From Paraburkholderia sejongensis (GTDB lineage Bacteria > Pseudomonadota > Gammaproteobacteria > Burkholderiales > Burkholderiaceae), in contig NZ_JAJITD010000002.1 of NCBI RefSeq assembly GCF_020880815.1, positions 496,001 to 560,000 on the forward strand: a stretch of 64,000 nucleotides of DNA, written 5' to 3'. Positions 28,310 through 37,909 of the stretch are shown here, piece after piece. The notes under the pieces are model-generated. The model had not been told where the DNA came from. It worked only from the letters and a program-made list of their open reading frames with translations, and made no database searches. Position 1 is the stretch's first letter. Each line of letters starts with the position of its first letter. A program made the translations under genes and the position numbers.

Positions 28310-28495
28310 TTATACACAAGTTCGCGATCCTGACAGTTTTTGAAACAACTGGATGGCGGTTTCGGAGGCACATCCACAAGGCGTTGATTTGATTGACCTT
28401 TTCAGAATGCGCCGCAGCCGTGCATCGTTGATGGAAGGCCCGCCGTACGGGCATTTGAGGCAAATCAAGCGAAGTTCTCAACAAAGTTATCCACA
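28310..28495. other. Pair of consensus DnaA boxes in the yifB-lipoprotein gap
   Basis: TTATACACA (28310-28318) and TTATCCACA (28487-28495) both match the DnaA box TTATNCACA exactly and have the same orientation. They lie in a 332-bp AT-richer gap (28282-28613) between convergent genes. The first is framed by ACTTG/CAAGT and a wider CTGTCA/TGACAG repeat. An 8-bp direct repeat CGTAAACC occurs at about 28524 and 28542. No gene or terminator with a T-run was recognised here. Confidence 0.5.
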
Positions 28496-28613
28496 GGAAT
28501 CGCGCCAAAGTGGAAAACTTCAACGTAAACCGGGAATTAGCGCGTAAACCCAGGAAGGAACTTTCACTGCGCGCGGCACTCTGACGCGCCCGCGATCGGC
28601 CAAAAATACCTGG

Positions 28614-29162
28614 TCAATACAGCTGGAACGACGAAAAAAACTGGTCCACCTGGTCCTGCGGCAGCGGTTCGGCGGCGATGATCGCTGCCTGATAAACGTG
28701 CCGTCCATGCGCGACCAGCCGCGCGTAGACGATGCGCCGCTCGTGTTGCGCGCCGGCAGCGCCGCTGACCTTCATTTCGAGGCCCGGCGTCTTGCCGCCG
28801 GCGGCGAGCGGGATCTGCACCTCGTGCGCGTCGGGCGCCGCACCGACGTTGCGCGCGAGGCCCGCGCGCAGGAATTCGAGCGCGGCGCGCTGGCTCGCCG
28901 GGTTGTCGTCGGGCAGCATCACCGTGCCGACCGCGAACACCGCGTGGCCGGCTTCGGCGGTCTGCATCGCCATCTGCATCGGCGTGCCGTCGATCTGCAC
29001 CGCGCGCTGGTCGTGGCCCGGCTTGGCCGGGAAGTCGACCGTGTAGCCGTCGTCGTTGTTCATCACGGTGCGCCAGTCGAAGGTCGGCGTACAGGCTGAC
29101 AGCGCGACGCCGAGCAGCAGCGTCGCAGCGGCGGTGCGGAGCGCGGCGCGCAACTGAGCCAC
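28614..29162 (-). CDS. Putative lipoprotein of unknown function
   Basis: I do not recognise the family. From the GTG at 29160-29162 the protein has 182 residues with a typical lipoprotein signal, VAQLRAALRTAAATLLLGVA then LSAC (lipobox), followed by TPTFDWRTVMNNDDGYTVDF. The mature part looks like a single alpha/beta domain ending QVDQFFSSFQLY. The frame is open to 29300 and ATG starts at 29261 or 29300 are possible, but they would put 33-46 extra residues before the signal. It is convergent with yifB and divergent from the TlpA-like gene. Confidence 0.7.
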   Translation of the reverse strand: MAQLRAALRTAAATLLLGVALSACTPTFDWRTVMNNDDGYTVDFPAKPGHDQRAVQIDGTPMQMAMQTAEAGHAVFAVGTVMLPDDNPASQRAALEFLRAGLARNVGAAPDAHEVQIPLAAGGKTPGLEMKVSGAAGAQHERRIVYARLVAHGRHVYQAAIIAAEPLPQDQVDQFFSSFQLY

Positions 29163-29371
29163 GGGAGCGCCGGCGCGATGGGTCGGCGAGCGATCGAACG
29201 GGAAGGAACGGAACGAAGTGCGGGCAAGGAAACGGCGGATGCAGCGAGCAGTTCGGAACATGGGAACGGGAAATCGGGCTGATAAAGCGGAAAGCGCCAT
29301 TATCCGCTGATCCGCCGCCTGGCCGGCTCCCGCCGCCCCGCCGCTGCCGGCGCAATCACCGCTAATGGAGC

Positions 29372-29377
29372 TACAAT
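29372..29377 (+). promoter_or_regulatory. -10 box (GCTACAAT type) of the TlpA-like gene
   Basis: TACAAT preceded by GC, 78 bp before the ATG. The same octamer GCTACAAT precedes birA and metH in this window. No clear TTGACA is seen 17 bp upstream. Confidence 0.4.
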
Positions 29378-29455
29378 AGCCAAGCTCTTCAGCACCGGCC
29401 CAAGGCCCGCCCGACCCATCGTTACGCGCTGCGCGCGACTCCCGAGGTTCCGTCC

Positions 29456-29992
29456 ATGAGTTCCAATCCGTCCACCGCCGGCAAGCGCACGAGCCCGCTT
29501 CGCTACCTGATCGCGGCCGTCGTCGCGGTTGCGATCGCCGTCGCCGGTTACTTCGCGTTCGCCGGCCAGCAGCGCGTGCCCGATGCGACCTTCACGCTGC
29601 TGTCGGGCCAGAAACTCACCACTGCCGACCTGAAGGGCAAGGTCTATCTGATCAATTTCTGGGCGACCAGCTGCGATACCTGCATGAAGGAAATGCCGCA
29701 GATGGTCGAGACCTATAACCGCTACAAGGGCCAGGGTCTGGAATTCGTCGCGGTCGCAATGAACTACGACGCGCCGATGTACGTGACCAACTACACCGAA
29801 ACGCGTCAGCTGCCGTTCAAGGTCGCGATGGACGACGGTTCGGCCGCCAAGCAGTTCGGCAACGTGCAGCTCACGCCGACCACCTTCGTCGTCGACAAGG
29901 ACGGCAAAATCCTGAAGCGCTATGTGGGCGAGCCGCAGTTCGCGGAACTCGACCAGTTGCTCGCCAAGGCGCTGAAAGCGACTTCGACCTGA
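29456..29992 (+). CDS. TlpA-like membrane-anchored thioredoxin
   Basis: A 178-residue protein with an N-terminal membrane anchor (about 17-38) and a periplasmic thioredoxin fold. The active site is CDTC in LINFWATSCDTCMKEMPQMV, and the cis-Pro region is VQLTPTTFVVDKDGKILKRY. TlpA/ResA-type proteins reduce disulfides in cytochrome c or oxidase maturation; the actual client is unknown. It is transcribed alone, convergent with dctD. A GC hairpin lies about 30003-30024, just past the gene, without a T-run. Confidence 0.88.
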   Translation: MSSNPSTAGKRTSPLRYLIAAVVAVAIAVAGYFAFAGQQRVPDATFTLLSGQKLTTADLKGKVYLINFWATSCDTCMKEMPQMVETYNRYKGQGLEFVAVAMNYDAPMYVTNYTETRQLPFKVAMDDGSAAKQFGNVQLTPTTFVVDKDGKILKRYVGEPQFAELDQLLAKALKATST

Positions 29993-30083
29993 TTCAGGAC
30001 CAAGCGGGGCTTCACGGCCCCGCCAGCTCGAGCCGCTACGGCCACGCCGGCACAAGATTTCCCGCCGCCGGCGCCCTCGCCCC

Positions 30084-31436
30084 TCACCGCTCCCCTTCCC
30101 CTTTGGCCGCCAGGCCATATCGCTTGATCTTCTCATACAGCGTCGCCTTGCCGAGTTGCAGCCGGTCCGCCGCGACCGCCACCGCGCCGCCCGCCTGCTC
30201 GAGAGCCTCGGCGATCATCGCCCGTTCGAACTGTTCGACCCGCTCCTTCAACGGCTGCGGCGCCGCGGTGTCGTCGGTATCGAACGACAGCGCCGGTTCG
30301 TCGGCGATGCCGAGCACGAAGCGGTCGGCGGCGTTGCGCAGCTCCCGCACGTTGCCCGGCCAGTCGCGCTGCATCAGGCTCGCGCGCTGGCGATCGGTGA
30401 GGATCGGCGCCGGCCGCTGGTAGCGCACCGCCGCATCGAGCAGGAAATGCTCGAACAGCGGCACGATGTCTTCGCGGCGCTCGCCGAGCGGCGGCAACGC
30501 GATCGTCACCACGTTGAGCCGGTACAGCAGGTCGCGCCGGAACGAGCCGTCCGCGACATGCTCGGCCATATCGCCCTTGGCTGCCGCGACCACCCGGCAA
30601 TTGACGCGAATCGGCTGATTCGAGCCGAGCCGCTCCAGCACGCCGTCCTGCAGCACGCGCAGCAGCTTGACCTGCAACGCCAGCGGCATGCTTTCGATTT
30701 CATCGAGAAACAACGTGCCGCCCGACGCGTGTTCGAGTTTGCCGATCCGCCGTTTCGCGGCGCCGGTGAATGCGCCCGGCTCGTAGCCGAACATCTCGGA
30801 TTCGAACATCGGCTCGGGCAGCGCGCCGCAGTTCACCGCGATAAACGGCTTGTCGCGGCGCGGCGACAGCTCGTGCAGACTGCGCGCGATCAGTTCCTTG
30901 CCGGCGCCGGTGTCGCCGTTGATCAGCACCGACGCATCGGTCGGCGCGACGTTCGCGATCAGCCGTCGCACCTGCTCGATCGCCGGACTGCGGCCGATGA
31001 TGCGCGGCGCGAGCGCATTCTGTTCGGCAAGCTCGCGGCGCAGCGCGAGGTTTTCGAGCAGCAGCTTGCGGCGCTCCAGCGCGCGCCGCACGGTTTCGAT
31101 CAGCCGCTCGGATGCGAACGGCTTTTCGATGAAGTCGTACGCGCCGTCGCGCATCGCCTGCACCGCCATCGAGATGTCGCCGTGACCGGTGACCAGGATC
31201 ACCGGCACGTCGGGCGCGCGTTCATGGCACTGCGCGAGCAGATCAAGACCGCTCGCGCCGGGCAACCGGATGTCGCTGACGATCACGCCGGAAAAATCCG
31301 CGCTGATCAGCTTCGCGGCCGCCTCGACCGACGCATGGCCGATCACGTCGAAGCCCGCCAGCTGCAGGCTCTGCACGCTCGCGCGCCGCACCAGTTCGTC
31401 GTCTTCGATATACAGCACCTGCAGGCCATCGGTCAT
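30084..31436 (-). CDS. dctD: Sigma-54-dependent response regulator, DctD type
   Basis: Enhancer-binding protein of 450 residues. The receiver domain has the phospho-acceptor Asp in [18 protein letters not shown] and Lys in [14 protein letters not shown]. The AAA+ domain has Walker [19 protein letters not shown], the sigma-54 contact loop GAFTGA, and [21 protein letters not shown] Fis-type HTH ([20 protein letters not shown]) ends the protein. It is 33 bp after the DctB-like kinase, and dctA, with a sigma-54 promoter, is upstream, so C4-dicarboxylate-responsive activation of dctA is the expected role. Confidence 0.93.
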   Translation of the reverse strand: MTDGLQVLYIEDDELVRRASVQSLQLAGFDVIGHASVEAAAKLISADFSGVIVSDIRLPGASGLDLLAQCHERAPDVPVILVTGHGDISMAVQAMRDGAYDFIEKPFASERLIETVRRALERRKLLLENLALRRELAEQNALAPRIIGRSPAIEQVRRLIANVAPTDASVLINGDTGAGKELIARSLHELSPRRDKPFIAVNCGALPEPMFESEMFGYEPGAFTGAAKRRIGKLEHASGGTLFLDEIESMPLALQVKLLRVLQDGVLERLGSNQPIRVNCRVVAAAKGDMAEHVADGSFRRDLLYRLNVVTIALPPLGERREDIVPLFEHFLLDAAVRYQRPAPILTDRQRASLMQRDWPGNVRELRNAADRFVLGIADEPALSFDTDDTAAPQPLKERVEQFERAMIAEALEQAGGAVAVAADRLQLGKATLYEKIKRYGLAAKGEGER

Positions 31437-31469
31437 TGCTTGTTCCGGGTCGGGTCGGGTCGGATCGGT

Positions 31470-33404
31470 TCAGGAGCCCGCGGTCAGCGAGTCCGGCGAG
31501 GGGTTCGTCTGCACGCGCGCGCGGCGCAGCGTCAACACGAATAATGCACCGCCCCGCGGCGCGTTGCGCGCGACCAGCGAGCCGCCGCAATCGCGCGCGA
31601 TCGACGACGAAATCGCTAGACCCAAGCCGAGCCCCTGACCCATCTCCTTGGTCGTGAAGAACGGCTCGAACAGGCGCGGCAGCACGTCGTCGGCGATGCC
31701 CGGGCCGTTGTCGCCGACCGTGATCGCGAGATACGCTTGCGCGGCCTCGACCTCGACCGTGATGCGCGGCGGGCTCATGCCGGCGGTCGCGTCGAGCGCG
31801 TTGCCGAGCAGATTGATCAACACCTGTTCGAGCCGCAGATCGTCGCAATGCGCGACCAGTTCGGGGTGATCGTCGGCGAGGCTCAAAGGCGTGCGGATGC
31901 TGTTCGCGCAGTCGCCGTCGGCAGCCTGCAGCAGCACGAATTCAAGCTCGACGCCTTGTAGTCGCTTCTGCAACAGCCCGACGACGTTGCGCAGCGCCCG
32001 CACGATCGGCGCGCGCGCGCCGCGCGGCCGGGCCCGGCCGACGAACAGCTTCAACTGATTGGTGATCTTGCCCATCCGCTCGGTCAGCGCCGCGATCGCT
32101 TCGAGATTCTCGCGCGCCGACGCCTGATCGCCGCGTTCGAGCAGCACCCGGGTGTTGTCGGAGAAGCTGCGCAGCGCCGCGAGCGGCTGATTCAATTCAT
32201 GCGTGATGCCGGCCGCCATCTGGCCGAGCGCGGCGAGCTTGCTCGCCTGGATCAGCTCGTCGTGCGCTGCGCGCAGTTCCTGTTCGGCGCGGGTGCGCTC
32301 GGCGACCTCCTTGTGCAACTGCTCGTTCGCCTCGGACAGATCCGCGGTGCGCTCGGCGACGCGCTGGTTCAATTCCGCGTAAGCCTTCTGCAGCAGCGCG
32401 CGGCTGCGCATCACCTCGCGCACGCGCGCGCGGCGCATCCGCCAGTAGAACGCGAGCAGCACCAGCGACACATAGCCGAAGCCGGTCACGATGGTCGCCT
32501 TGCGCGCGTCGGCATCGACCGGATCGACCGGCGACATCGTGATCAGATGCCAGTCCGGCTCGCCCATTCCGCGCCGCGACGCGAGGTAGCGCGGCGCGGA
32601 ACGGCCGCCGCCGATGCGCAGAATCTGCGCGTTGCCTTCGAGCATCCGCTCGATCGTCACCGGCAGCGGCTCGATCGGCTGCTGCGCATACTGGCGCGCC
32701 TGATAGATCGAATCGGCGATCTGGCCGGTCAGCGGCCGGATCGTGTGGTACTTCCACGCCGGCACCGACGACAGAAAGATCACGCCGTGATCGTCGGTGA
32801 CGACCAGCGGCTCGGACGCGTCAGCGGTCTGAAACCATTCGAGATCGAGCTTGACGACCGCGACGCCGATGATCTTGCCGTCGCGCCGGATCGGTTGCGA
32901 GATGTAGTAGCCGGGCGCCTGCGAAATCGTGCCGATGCCGAAAAAGCGGCCGACGCCGCCGTCCATCGCATCGAGGAAATACGGCCGGAACTGATAGCCG
33001 GCCCCGACGAAGCTGCCCGGTCCGCGCCAGTTGCTGGCGGCGACGCAATAGCCGTCGGTCGCGATCACGTAGCTGACGGTCGCGCGCGCATGGCGGTTCA
33101 GGTCTTCGAGATGGAGATTCGCGCGTTCGACGTTGGCCGCACTGGGATCGACCAGCACGTCCTGCACGATCGGATGCTCGCCGAGTAGATAAGGGAGGGA
33201 TTCGTAGCGCTCGAGCGTGCTTTTGAGCGCGCTCGCGGTGCGTTCGGCGCGCACGGCCGCGTTGCGCCGCAAGGTGTCGATGCCGCTGCGCCACGTCACG
33301 CTGTAGGTGAGCCAGCATGCCGTCGCGAGCCCGGCTGCGAGCGCGAACAGGATCAGCAGACGGCGCGTCACGTTGGCAAAGTCCAATCGATGGGGATCGG
33401 ACAT
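31470..33404 (-). CDS. dctB: DctB-type sensor histidine kinase
   Basis: Membrane sensor of 644 residues. Two membrane helices (about 14-34 and 311-331) flank a periplasmic double-PAS-like domain (ANLHLEDLNRHARATVSYVI, GFGAGYQFRPYFLDAM-like region) typical of dicarboxylate sensors. A coiled coil leads to the H-box AAGITHELNQPLAALRSFSD, then the N-box LINLLGNALDAT and G-box VGDNGPGIADDVLPRLFEPF. The ATG at 33402-33404 was chosen; the frame extends 51 codons upstream (GTG at 33557) with an Ala/Arg-rich stretch, and neither start has a good SD. Confidence 0.92.
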   Translation of the reverse strand: MSDPHRLDFANVTRRLLILFALAAGLATACWLTYSVTWRSGIDTLRRNAAVRAERTASALKSTLERYESLPYLLGEHPIVQDVLVDPSAANVERANLHLEDLNRHARATVSYVIATDGYCVAASNWRGPGSFVGAGYQFRPYFLDAMDGGVGRFFGIGTISQAPGYYISQPIRRDGKIIGVAVVKLDLEWFQTADASEPLVVTDDHGVIFLSSVPAWKYHTIRPLTGQIADSIYQARQYAQQPIEPLPVTIERMLEGNAQILRIGGGRSAPRYLASRRGMGEPDWHLITMSPVDPVDADARKATIVTGFGYVSLVLLAFYWRMRRARVREVMRSRALLQKAYAELNQRVAERTADLSEANEQLHKEVAERTRAEQELRAAHDELIQASKLAALGQMAAGITHELNQPLAALRSFSDNTRVLLERGDQASARENLEAIAALTERMGKITNQLKLFVGRARPRGARAPIVRALRNVVGLLQKRLQGVELEFVLLQAADGDCANSIRTPLSLADDHPELVAHCDDLRLEQVLINLLGNALDATAGMSPPRITVEVEAAQAYLAITVGDNGPGIADDVLPRLFEPFFTTKEMGQGLGLGLAISSSIARDCGGSLVARNAPRGGALFVLTLRRARVQTNPSPDSLTAGS

Positions 33405-33589
33405 TGTGGCATAAGGAGGCAGCGCATCGTCCGCGGCGCGGCGATACGCGTCGGCTCCGGGCCGGCGGCGGCTTGCGCCGCCAGCCTGCTCCGCCTGCGC
33501 CGGCGCGGCCACTTCAGAAGCGCGTGCGGACGCCGGTTTCATCGCGGGCGTGCGCACACATGACGACAGAACTCAGCCAAGGGCGGCGC

Positions 33590-34870
33590 TTATACGCCGG
33601 CCGGCTCTTTGACCGTCGCGTCGCCGCTCAGCACCGCTTTGAGCTTGCTGCGATCGAGCTCCTTCTCCCAGGCCGACACGACAACCGTCGCAACGCCGTT
33701 GCCGACGATGTTGGTCAGCGCGCGGCACTCGCTCATGAAGCGGTCGATACCGAGGATCAGCACCATGCCCGACAGCGGAATCGTCGGCACCACCGCCAGC
33801 GTCGCGGCCAGCGTGATGAAGCCCGCGCCGGTCACGCCGCTCGCGCCCTTCGAGGTCAGCATCGTCACCGCGAGCAGCGTCAGCTGCTGGCCCCACGTGA
33901 GGTCGGTGTTGGTCGCCTGGGCGATGAACAGCACGGCCATCGTCATGTAGATGTTGGTGCCGTCGAGATTGAACGAGTAACCGGTCGGCACCACCAGACC
34001 CACCACCGAGCGCGAGCAGCCGAGCTTTTCGAGCTTCTGCATCAGCTGCGGCAGCGCGGCTTCGGACGAGCTCGTGCCGAGCACGATCAGCATCTCTTCC
34101 TTGATGTACGCGATGAAGCGCAGGATGTTGAAGCCCACCACCTTCGCGATCGCGCCGAGCACGACCACCACGAACACGATCGAGGTCAGATAGAACGTGC
34201 CGATCAGCTTGAGCATCGGCAGCAGCGAGCCGACGCCGTATTTGCCGATCGTGAAGGCCATCGCGCCGAACGCGCCGATCGGCGCGAGCTTCGTGATGAT
34301 CCGCACCATCCCGAACAGCACGTGCGAAATCCCTTCGATGAAGTTCGTCACGACCTTGCCCTTCTCACCGGCGGTCGCGAGCACCGAGCCGAACAGCAGC
34401 GCGATCAGCAGGATCTGCAGGATTTCGCCCTGCGCGAACGCCGACGAGATCGTGTCCGGGATGATGTGCATGAAGAAGTCGACCGTGCTCTGGCCGTGCG
34501 CCTTGGCCGCGTACGACGCGACCGCGCGGCTGTCGAGCGAGGCCGGATCGACGTTGAAGCCGGCGCCCGGACGCAGCAGGTGGGTCGCGAACAGGCCGAG
34601 CACCAGCGCGAAGGTCGAGACGACTTCGAAGTACAGCAGCGCCTTGCCGCCGACGCGCCCGACCTTCTTCATGTCCTCCATGCCGGCGATACCGGTGACC
34701 ACCGTGCAGAAGATGATCGGCCCGATCACCATCTTGATCAGCTTGATGAAGCCGTCGCCGAGCGGCTTCATGTCGATGGCGAGGTTCGGGGAGAAATGCC
34801 CAAGTACGATGCCGATGATGATCGCCACGATCACCTGGACGTACAGCACTTTATAGAAAGGTTTCTTCAC
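33590..34870 (-). CDS. dctA: C4-dicarboxylate transporter DctA
   Basis: Cation-coupled symporter for succinate, fumarate and malate of the glutamate/aspartate symporter family; 426 residues. Typical stretches are [40 protein letters not shown], the serine-rich loop [20 protein letters not shown] and [20 protein letters not shown]. Translation begins at GTG with AGGAA 6 bp upstream. It is followed by dctB and dctD on the same strand. The leader holds a sigma-54 promoter and a 9-codon ORF. Confidence 0.97.
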   Translation of the reverse strand: MKKPFYKVLYVQVIVAIIIGIVLGHFSPNLAIDMKPLGDGFIKLIKMVIGPIIFCTVVTGIAGMEDMKKVGRVGGKALLYFEVVSTFALVLGLFATHLLRPGAGFNVDPASLDSRAVASYAAKAHGQSTVDFFMHIIPDTISSAFAQGEILQILLIALLFGSVLATAGEKGKVVTNFIEGISHVLFGMVRIITKLAPIGAFGAMAFTIGKYGVGSLLPMLKLIGTFYLTSIVFVVVVLGAIAKVVGFNILRFIAYIKEEMLIVLGTSSSEAALPQLMQKLEKLGCSRSVVGLVVPTGYSFNLDGTNIYMTMAVLFIAQATNTDLTWGQQLTLLAVTMLTSKGASGVTGAGFITLAATLAVVPTIPLSGMVLILGIDRFMSECRALTNIVGNGVATVVVSAWEKELDRSKLKAVLSGDATVKEPAGV

Positions 34871-34974
34871 GATGGTTCCTGCTAGGGGATGAACTCATTG
34901 ACCCACCGCGATACGCGGCGCGCGAACGGAACGTCGCGCGGGCGCACTGCATCGGGGCGACCGAGACGACGAAT

Positions 34975-35004
34975 TCAGAAATACCGGGAAGGGAAATCGG
35001 ACAT
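34975..35004 (-). CDS. Putative 9-residue leader peptide upstream of dctA
   Basis: A minimal ORF, MSDFPSRYF, with a near-perfect ribosome site (AAGGAG, 7 bp spacing) better than that of dctA itself. It lies between the sigma-54 promoter and the dctA start in the 176-nt leader. Lower down, a second mini-ORF (ATG at 34898, [15 protein letters not shown]) ends inside dctA. Translation and function are not demonstrated; the SD quality is the main evidence. Confidence 0.4.
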   Translation of the reverse strand: MSDFPSRYF

Positions 35005-35056
35005 CGTTGTCTCCTTGCTTTAATTGTCGGGCCGCGGCGGCCACGGACTTTTAATT

Positions 35057-35072
35057 TGCAAGCTCGATGCCA
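35057..35072 (-). promoter_or_regulatory. Sigma-54 promoter of dctA
   Basis: Minus-strand TGGCAT (35072-35067), 5 bp, TTGCA (35061-35057): a near-consensus RpoN element with GG and GC spaced by exactly 10 bp. Predicted transcription starts near 35046, 176 nt before dctA. DctD, encoded two genes downstream, is the expected activator. Confidence 0.8.
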
Positions 35073-35133
35073 GTTAAGCACCCCGCTTAGATGCTTGATT
35101 TTTATGGTCTTTTTCGCCGCGCAGGGTGCGGGT

Positions 35134-35185
35134 CGTCCGGGATTCTGGAAATCCGGACGAGCGCTGTCGGGGAATCCGGAATTCC
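35134..35185. promoter_or_regulatory. Two dyads upstream of the dctA promoter (candidate DctD sites)
   Basis: CGTCCGG (35134-35140) pairs with CCGGACG (35153-35159), extended inward by ATT/AAT. GGAAT (35171-35175) pairs with ATTCC (35181-35185). Their centres lie about 100 and 132 bp upstream of the predicted start, close to the spacing of the tandem DctD sites described for rhizobial dctA. This forms part of the 382-bp gene-free stretch 34871-35252. Confidence 0.5.
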
Positions 35186-35202
35186 TCGCGCATGAATTTA
35201 CG

Positions 35203-35224
35203 GGAAAACCCGCAAGGGTTTTCC
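35203..35224 (-). terminator. Hairpin after the glycerophosphodiesterase gene
   Basis: GGAAAACCC (35203-35211) pairs perfectly with GGGTTTTCC (35216-35224) around a 4-nt loop, 29 bp past the gene's stop. The T-run is inside the stem rather than after it, so termination efficiency is uncertain. Confidence 0.5.
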
Positions 35225-35252
35225 AAGGGGCCTGCGATTCAGGTCGACGGCT

Positions 35253-36005
35253 TCAGACCAGCAGGTCGATGCGGTCCGTGCAGATCATGTCGACGCCCCA
35301 TTGCGTGAGCGTTTGCGCGCGCGCCGGATCGTTGACCGTATAGGCGAGCACGCGCAGCCCGGCCGCGCGGATCTGCGCGACCAGCGGCTCGCTCAGATAA
35401 CGATGGCTCGCATGCAGCGACACGCAGTCGAGTTCGCGCACGATGCTCAGCCAGTGAGCCGGCACTTCCTCGAACAACATCCCGCGCGGCAGCGACGGCG
35501 CGGCGTCGCGCGCGGCGGCCAGCGCGTCGAATGAAAACGACGACAGCAGCGGCGGCGTTTGCCCCGCCCACAACGTTAGCGCGCCGCTCGCAACCAGCGT
35601 GCCGGTGATCGTGTCGCGGCCCGGACACGGCTTGATCTCGATGTTCGCGACGATGCCGTCGCGCGCGCAGCGCTGCGCGGCTTCGGCGAGCGTCGGCAGC
35701 CGCGTGCCGGCGAACTGCGCGCCGCGCCATGCGCCGGCATCGAGCGCGGCGAGTTGCTGCCACGTGTGGTCGGCGGCCGCGCCGTGGCCGTTGGTGGTGC
35801 GCTCGAGCGTGTCGTCGTGCAACAGGAACAGCGCGTTATCGGCCGACAGCTTCGCGTCGAATTCGACCATCCGGTAGCCGTAGCGCACACACGCGTCGAA
35901 ACCGGCCAGCGTGTTTTCCGGCGCGAGCGTGCCGCCGCAGCGATGCGCGACGAGCCGCGGGTAAGGCCAGCGTGCGGACGGTCCGCGAGCGATCTCTGTT
36001 GTCAC
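35253..36005 (-). CDS. ugpQ: Glycerophosphodiester phosphodiesterase
   Basis: Cytoplasmic GDPD enzyme of 250 residues, releasing glycerol 3-phosphate from deacylated phospholipids. The catalytic region is PRLVAHRCGGTLAPENTLAG (His and Glu), followed by MVEFDAKLSADNALFLLHDD and IVANIEIKPCPGRDT. There is no signal peptide, which fits the cytoplasmic UgpQ type rather than periplasmic GlpQ. It lies between dctA and lipA, with hairpins on both sides, so it is probably a single-gene unit. Confidence 0.9.
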   Translation of the reverse strand: MTTEIARGPSARWPYPRLVAHRCGGTLAPENTLAGFDACVRYGYRMVEFDAKLSADNALFLLHDDTLERTTNGHGAAADHTWQQLAALDAGAWRGAQFAGTRLPTLAEAAQRCARDGIVANIEIKPCPGRDTITGTLVASGALTLWAGQTPPLLSSFSFDALAAARDAAPSLPRGMLFEEVPAHWLSIVRELDCVSLHASHRYLSEPLVAQIRAAGLRVLAYTVNDPARAQTLTQWGVDMICTDRIDLLV

Positions 36006-36036
36006 CTGTCGTTCCTTTGTCGAACAGCGGCCAAAG

Positions 36037-36061
36037 AAAAAGCCCGCTCACGAAGCGGGCT
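36037..36061 (-). terminator. Intrinsic terminator after lipA
   Basis: AGCCCGCT (36041-36048) pairs with AGCGGGCT (36054-36061) around a 5-nt loop. On the minus strand it is followed by TTTTC; the plus strand also has a short T-run. It lies 33-57 bp past lipA. Confidence 0.85.
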
Positions 36062-36093
36062 TTTGCTGTTACTTCAAATACCGAGGCGTTACC

Positions 36094-37101
36094 TCAAACC
36101 ACCCCGGCGCCATGCGCCTGCAGGTCGGCGTGATAGCTCGAACGCACCATCGCGCCGACGGCCGCGTGCGTGAAGCCCATCTTGTACGCCTCTTCCTCGT
36201 ACATCTTGAAGGTGTCCGGATGCACGTACGCGCGCACCGGCAGATGGTGCTCCGACGGCTGCAGATACTGGCCGATCGTCAGCATGTCGACGTCGTGCTC
36301 GCGCAGATCGCGCATCACCTGGAGGATTTCCTCCTCGGTCTCGCCGAGGCCGACCATCAGGCCGGATTTGGTCGCGACGTGCGGATGCAGCGCCTTGAAG
36401 TCCTTCAGCAGCTTCAGCGAATGCGCGTAGTCCGAACCCGGGCGCGCTTCCTTGTACAGACGCGGCACCGTTTCGAGATTGTGGTTCATCACGTCGGGCG
36501 GCGCGGCGTTCAGGATGCCGAGCGCGCGGTCGAGCCGGCCGCGGAAGTCCGGCGTGAGAATTTCGATGCGGGTGGACGGCGACAGTTCGCGCGTCTGCCG
36601 GATACATTCGACAAAGTGCGCAGCGCCGCCGTCGCGCAGATCGTCACGATCGACGCTGGTGATCACCACGTACTTCAGCTTCAGCGCGGCGATGGTGCGC
36701 GCGAGGTTGGCCGGTTCGTCCGCGTCGAGCGGATCGGGACGGCCGTGGCCGACGTCGCAGAACGGGCAGCGGCGCGTGCACTTGTCGCCCATGATCATGA
36801 ACGTCGCGGTGCCCTTGCCGAAGCATTCGCCGATGTTCGGGCAGCTCGCCTCTTCGCAAACCGTATGAAGATTGTGTTCGCGCAGGATCTGCTTGATTTC
36901 GTAGAAGCGCGAATTGCCGGTGGCCGCCTTTACGCGGATCCAGTCCGGCTTCTTCAGCTTTTCGATCGGCACGACCTTGATCGGGATGCGCGCGGTCTTG
37001 GCTTGCGCTTTCTGCTTCGCGGTGGCGTCGTAGGCGGCGGGGGCCGGCGCGCCTTCGGGTGCGGGGGTAGCTGCTGCGGGAGTCGCGGTTACGTCAGTCA
37101 T
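36094..37101 (-). CDS. lipA: Lipoyl synthase
   Basis: Radical SAM enzyme that inserts two sulfurs into octanoyl groups on lipoyl domains. The 335-residue protein has the auxiliary cluster motif [12 protein letters not shown] and the radical SAM cluster motif [28 protein letters not shown] and [16 protein letters not shown] are further signatures. An Ala/Pro-rich N-terminal extension (about 1-35) precedes the conserved domain. The ATG at 37099-37101 was chosen; a longer frame runs back into lipB. It lies 13 bp after lipB. Confidence 0.97.
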   Translation of the reverse strand: MTDVTATPAAATPAPEGAPAPAAYDATAKQKAQAKTARIPIKVVPIEKLKKPDWIRVKAATGNSRFYEIKQILREHNLHTVCEEASCPNIGECFGKGTATFMIMGDKCTRRCPFCDVGHGRPDPLDADEPANLARTIAALKLKYVVITSVDRDDLRDGGAAHFVECIRQTRELSPSTRIEILTPDFRGRLDRALGILNAAPPDVMNHNLETVPRLYKEARPGSDYAHSLKLLKDFKALHPHVATKSGLMVGLGETEEEILQVMRDLREHDVDMLTIGQYLQPSEHHLPVRAYVHPDTFKMYEEEAYKMGFTHAAVGAMVRSSYHADLQAHGAGVV

Positions 37102-37114
37102 TCGTTCGATCCAG

Positions 37115-37846
37115 TCAGGCGGTGAGCGCACCGGCCTGCGGTTGGGCGACGGCCGCGGGATTGCCGTCGAGGTTTGCGGTGAGGCGTGCTGCAAAGGTCC
37201 GGGCCACGTCGTCCCAGCCGGCGGCGACGCCGAGCGTCGCCATATCGACCGTTTCGAGCCCCGCGTAGCCGCATGGGTTGATCGCGAGGAACGGCCGCAA
37301 GTCCATGTTCACGTTCAGACTCACGCCGTGATAGCTGCAGCCGTTGCGGATTTTCAGACCGAGCGCCGCGATCTTGGCGCCGGCATGCGGCCCGGCATCG
37401 GGCCCGGGCGCCACGTAAATGCCAGGGGCGCCCGCCTTGCGTTCTCCGGCGAGATTATACGCCGCGAGGGTGCCGATCACGGCCTGCTCGATCCGCGTGA
37501 CCAGCTCGCGCACCATCAGCTTGCGGCGGCGCAGGTCGAGCAGCAGATAGGCGACCACCTGGCCCGGTCCGTGGTACGTGATCTGCCCGCCGCGGTCGAC
37601 CTTGACGAGCGGAATGGCGCTGTCGGCGGCCAGCAGGTGGGCCGGATCGCCGGCTTGGCCGAGCGTGAAAACCGGAGGATGTTCGACCAACCAGATTTCG
37701 TCGCGGGTGTCGGCGTTGCGCGCTTCGGTGAACGCGCGCATCGCGTCAAAACTGGCTTCGTACGGCTCGCGGCCGAGCCAGCGCAGCGTGGGCGGCTCGA
37801 CGGCGGGAGAGGGGGACGGAGACGGGGAAACCGGGGTGGCGCACAT
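37115..37846 (-). CDS. lipB: Octanoyltransferase
   Basis: Transfers octanoyl groups from ACP to lipoyl domains, the step before LipA. The 243-residue protein has the family motifs [20 protein letters not shown] and [20 protein letters not shown], which contain the catalytic Lys and Cys. A Ser/Pro repeat (PSPSPSP) occurs at the N-terminus. Operon with lipA. Confidence 0.96.
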   Translation of the reverse strand: MCATPVSPSPSPSPAVEPPTLRWLGREPYEASFDAMRAFTEARNADTRDEIWLVEHPPVFTLGQAGDPAHLLAADSAIPLVKVDRGGQITYHGPGQVVAYLLLDLRRRKLMVRELVTRIEQAVIGTLAAYNLAGERKAGAPGIYVAPGPDAGPHAGAKIAALGLKIRNGCSYHGVSLNVNMDLRPFLAINPCGYAGLETVDMATLGVAAGWDDVARTFAARLTANLDGNPAAVAQPQAGALTA

Positions 37847-37909
37847 GATGCCCGGAGTTTACCGAAATCCGGGCATCCGCGCCGGGGTCCGCCGGCGCCG
37901 CGCCGCCTC

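Noticed and set aside
28282..28613. Replication origin at the DnaA-box pair
   Set aside because: Only two boxes, no clear AT-rich unwinding repeats, and no dnaA, dnaN, rpmH, rep or par gene nearby. Kept only as a possible DnaA-binding site.
33405..33557. 51-codon N-terminal extension of the DctB-like kinase
   Set aside because: Ala/Arg/Pro-rich, no SD, GTG start, and not needed for the first membrane helix; treated as upstream sequence, although not excluded.
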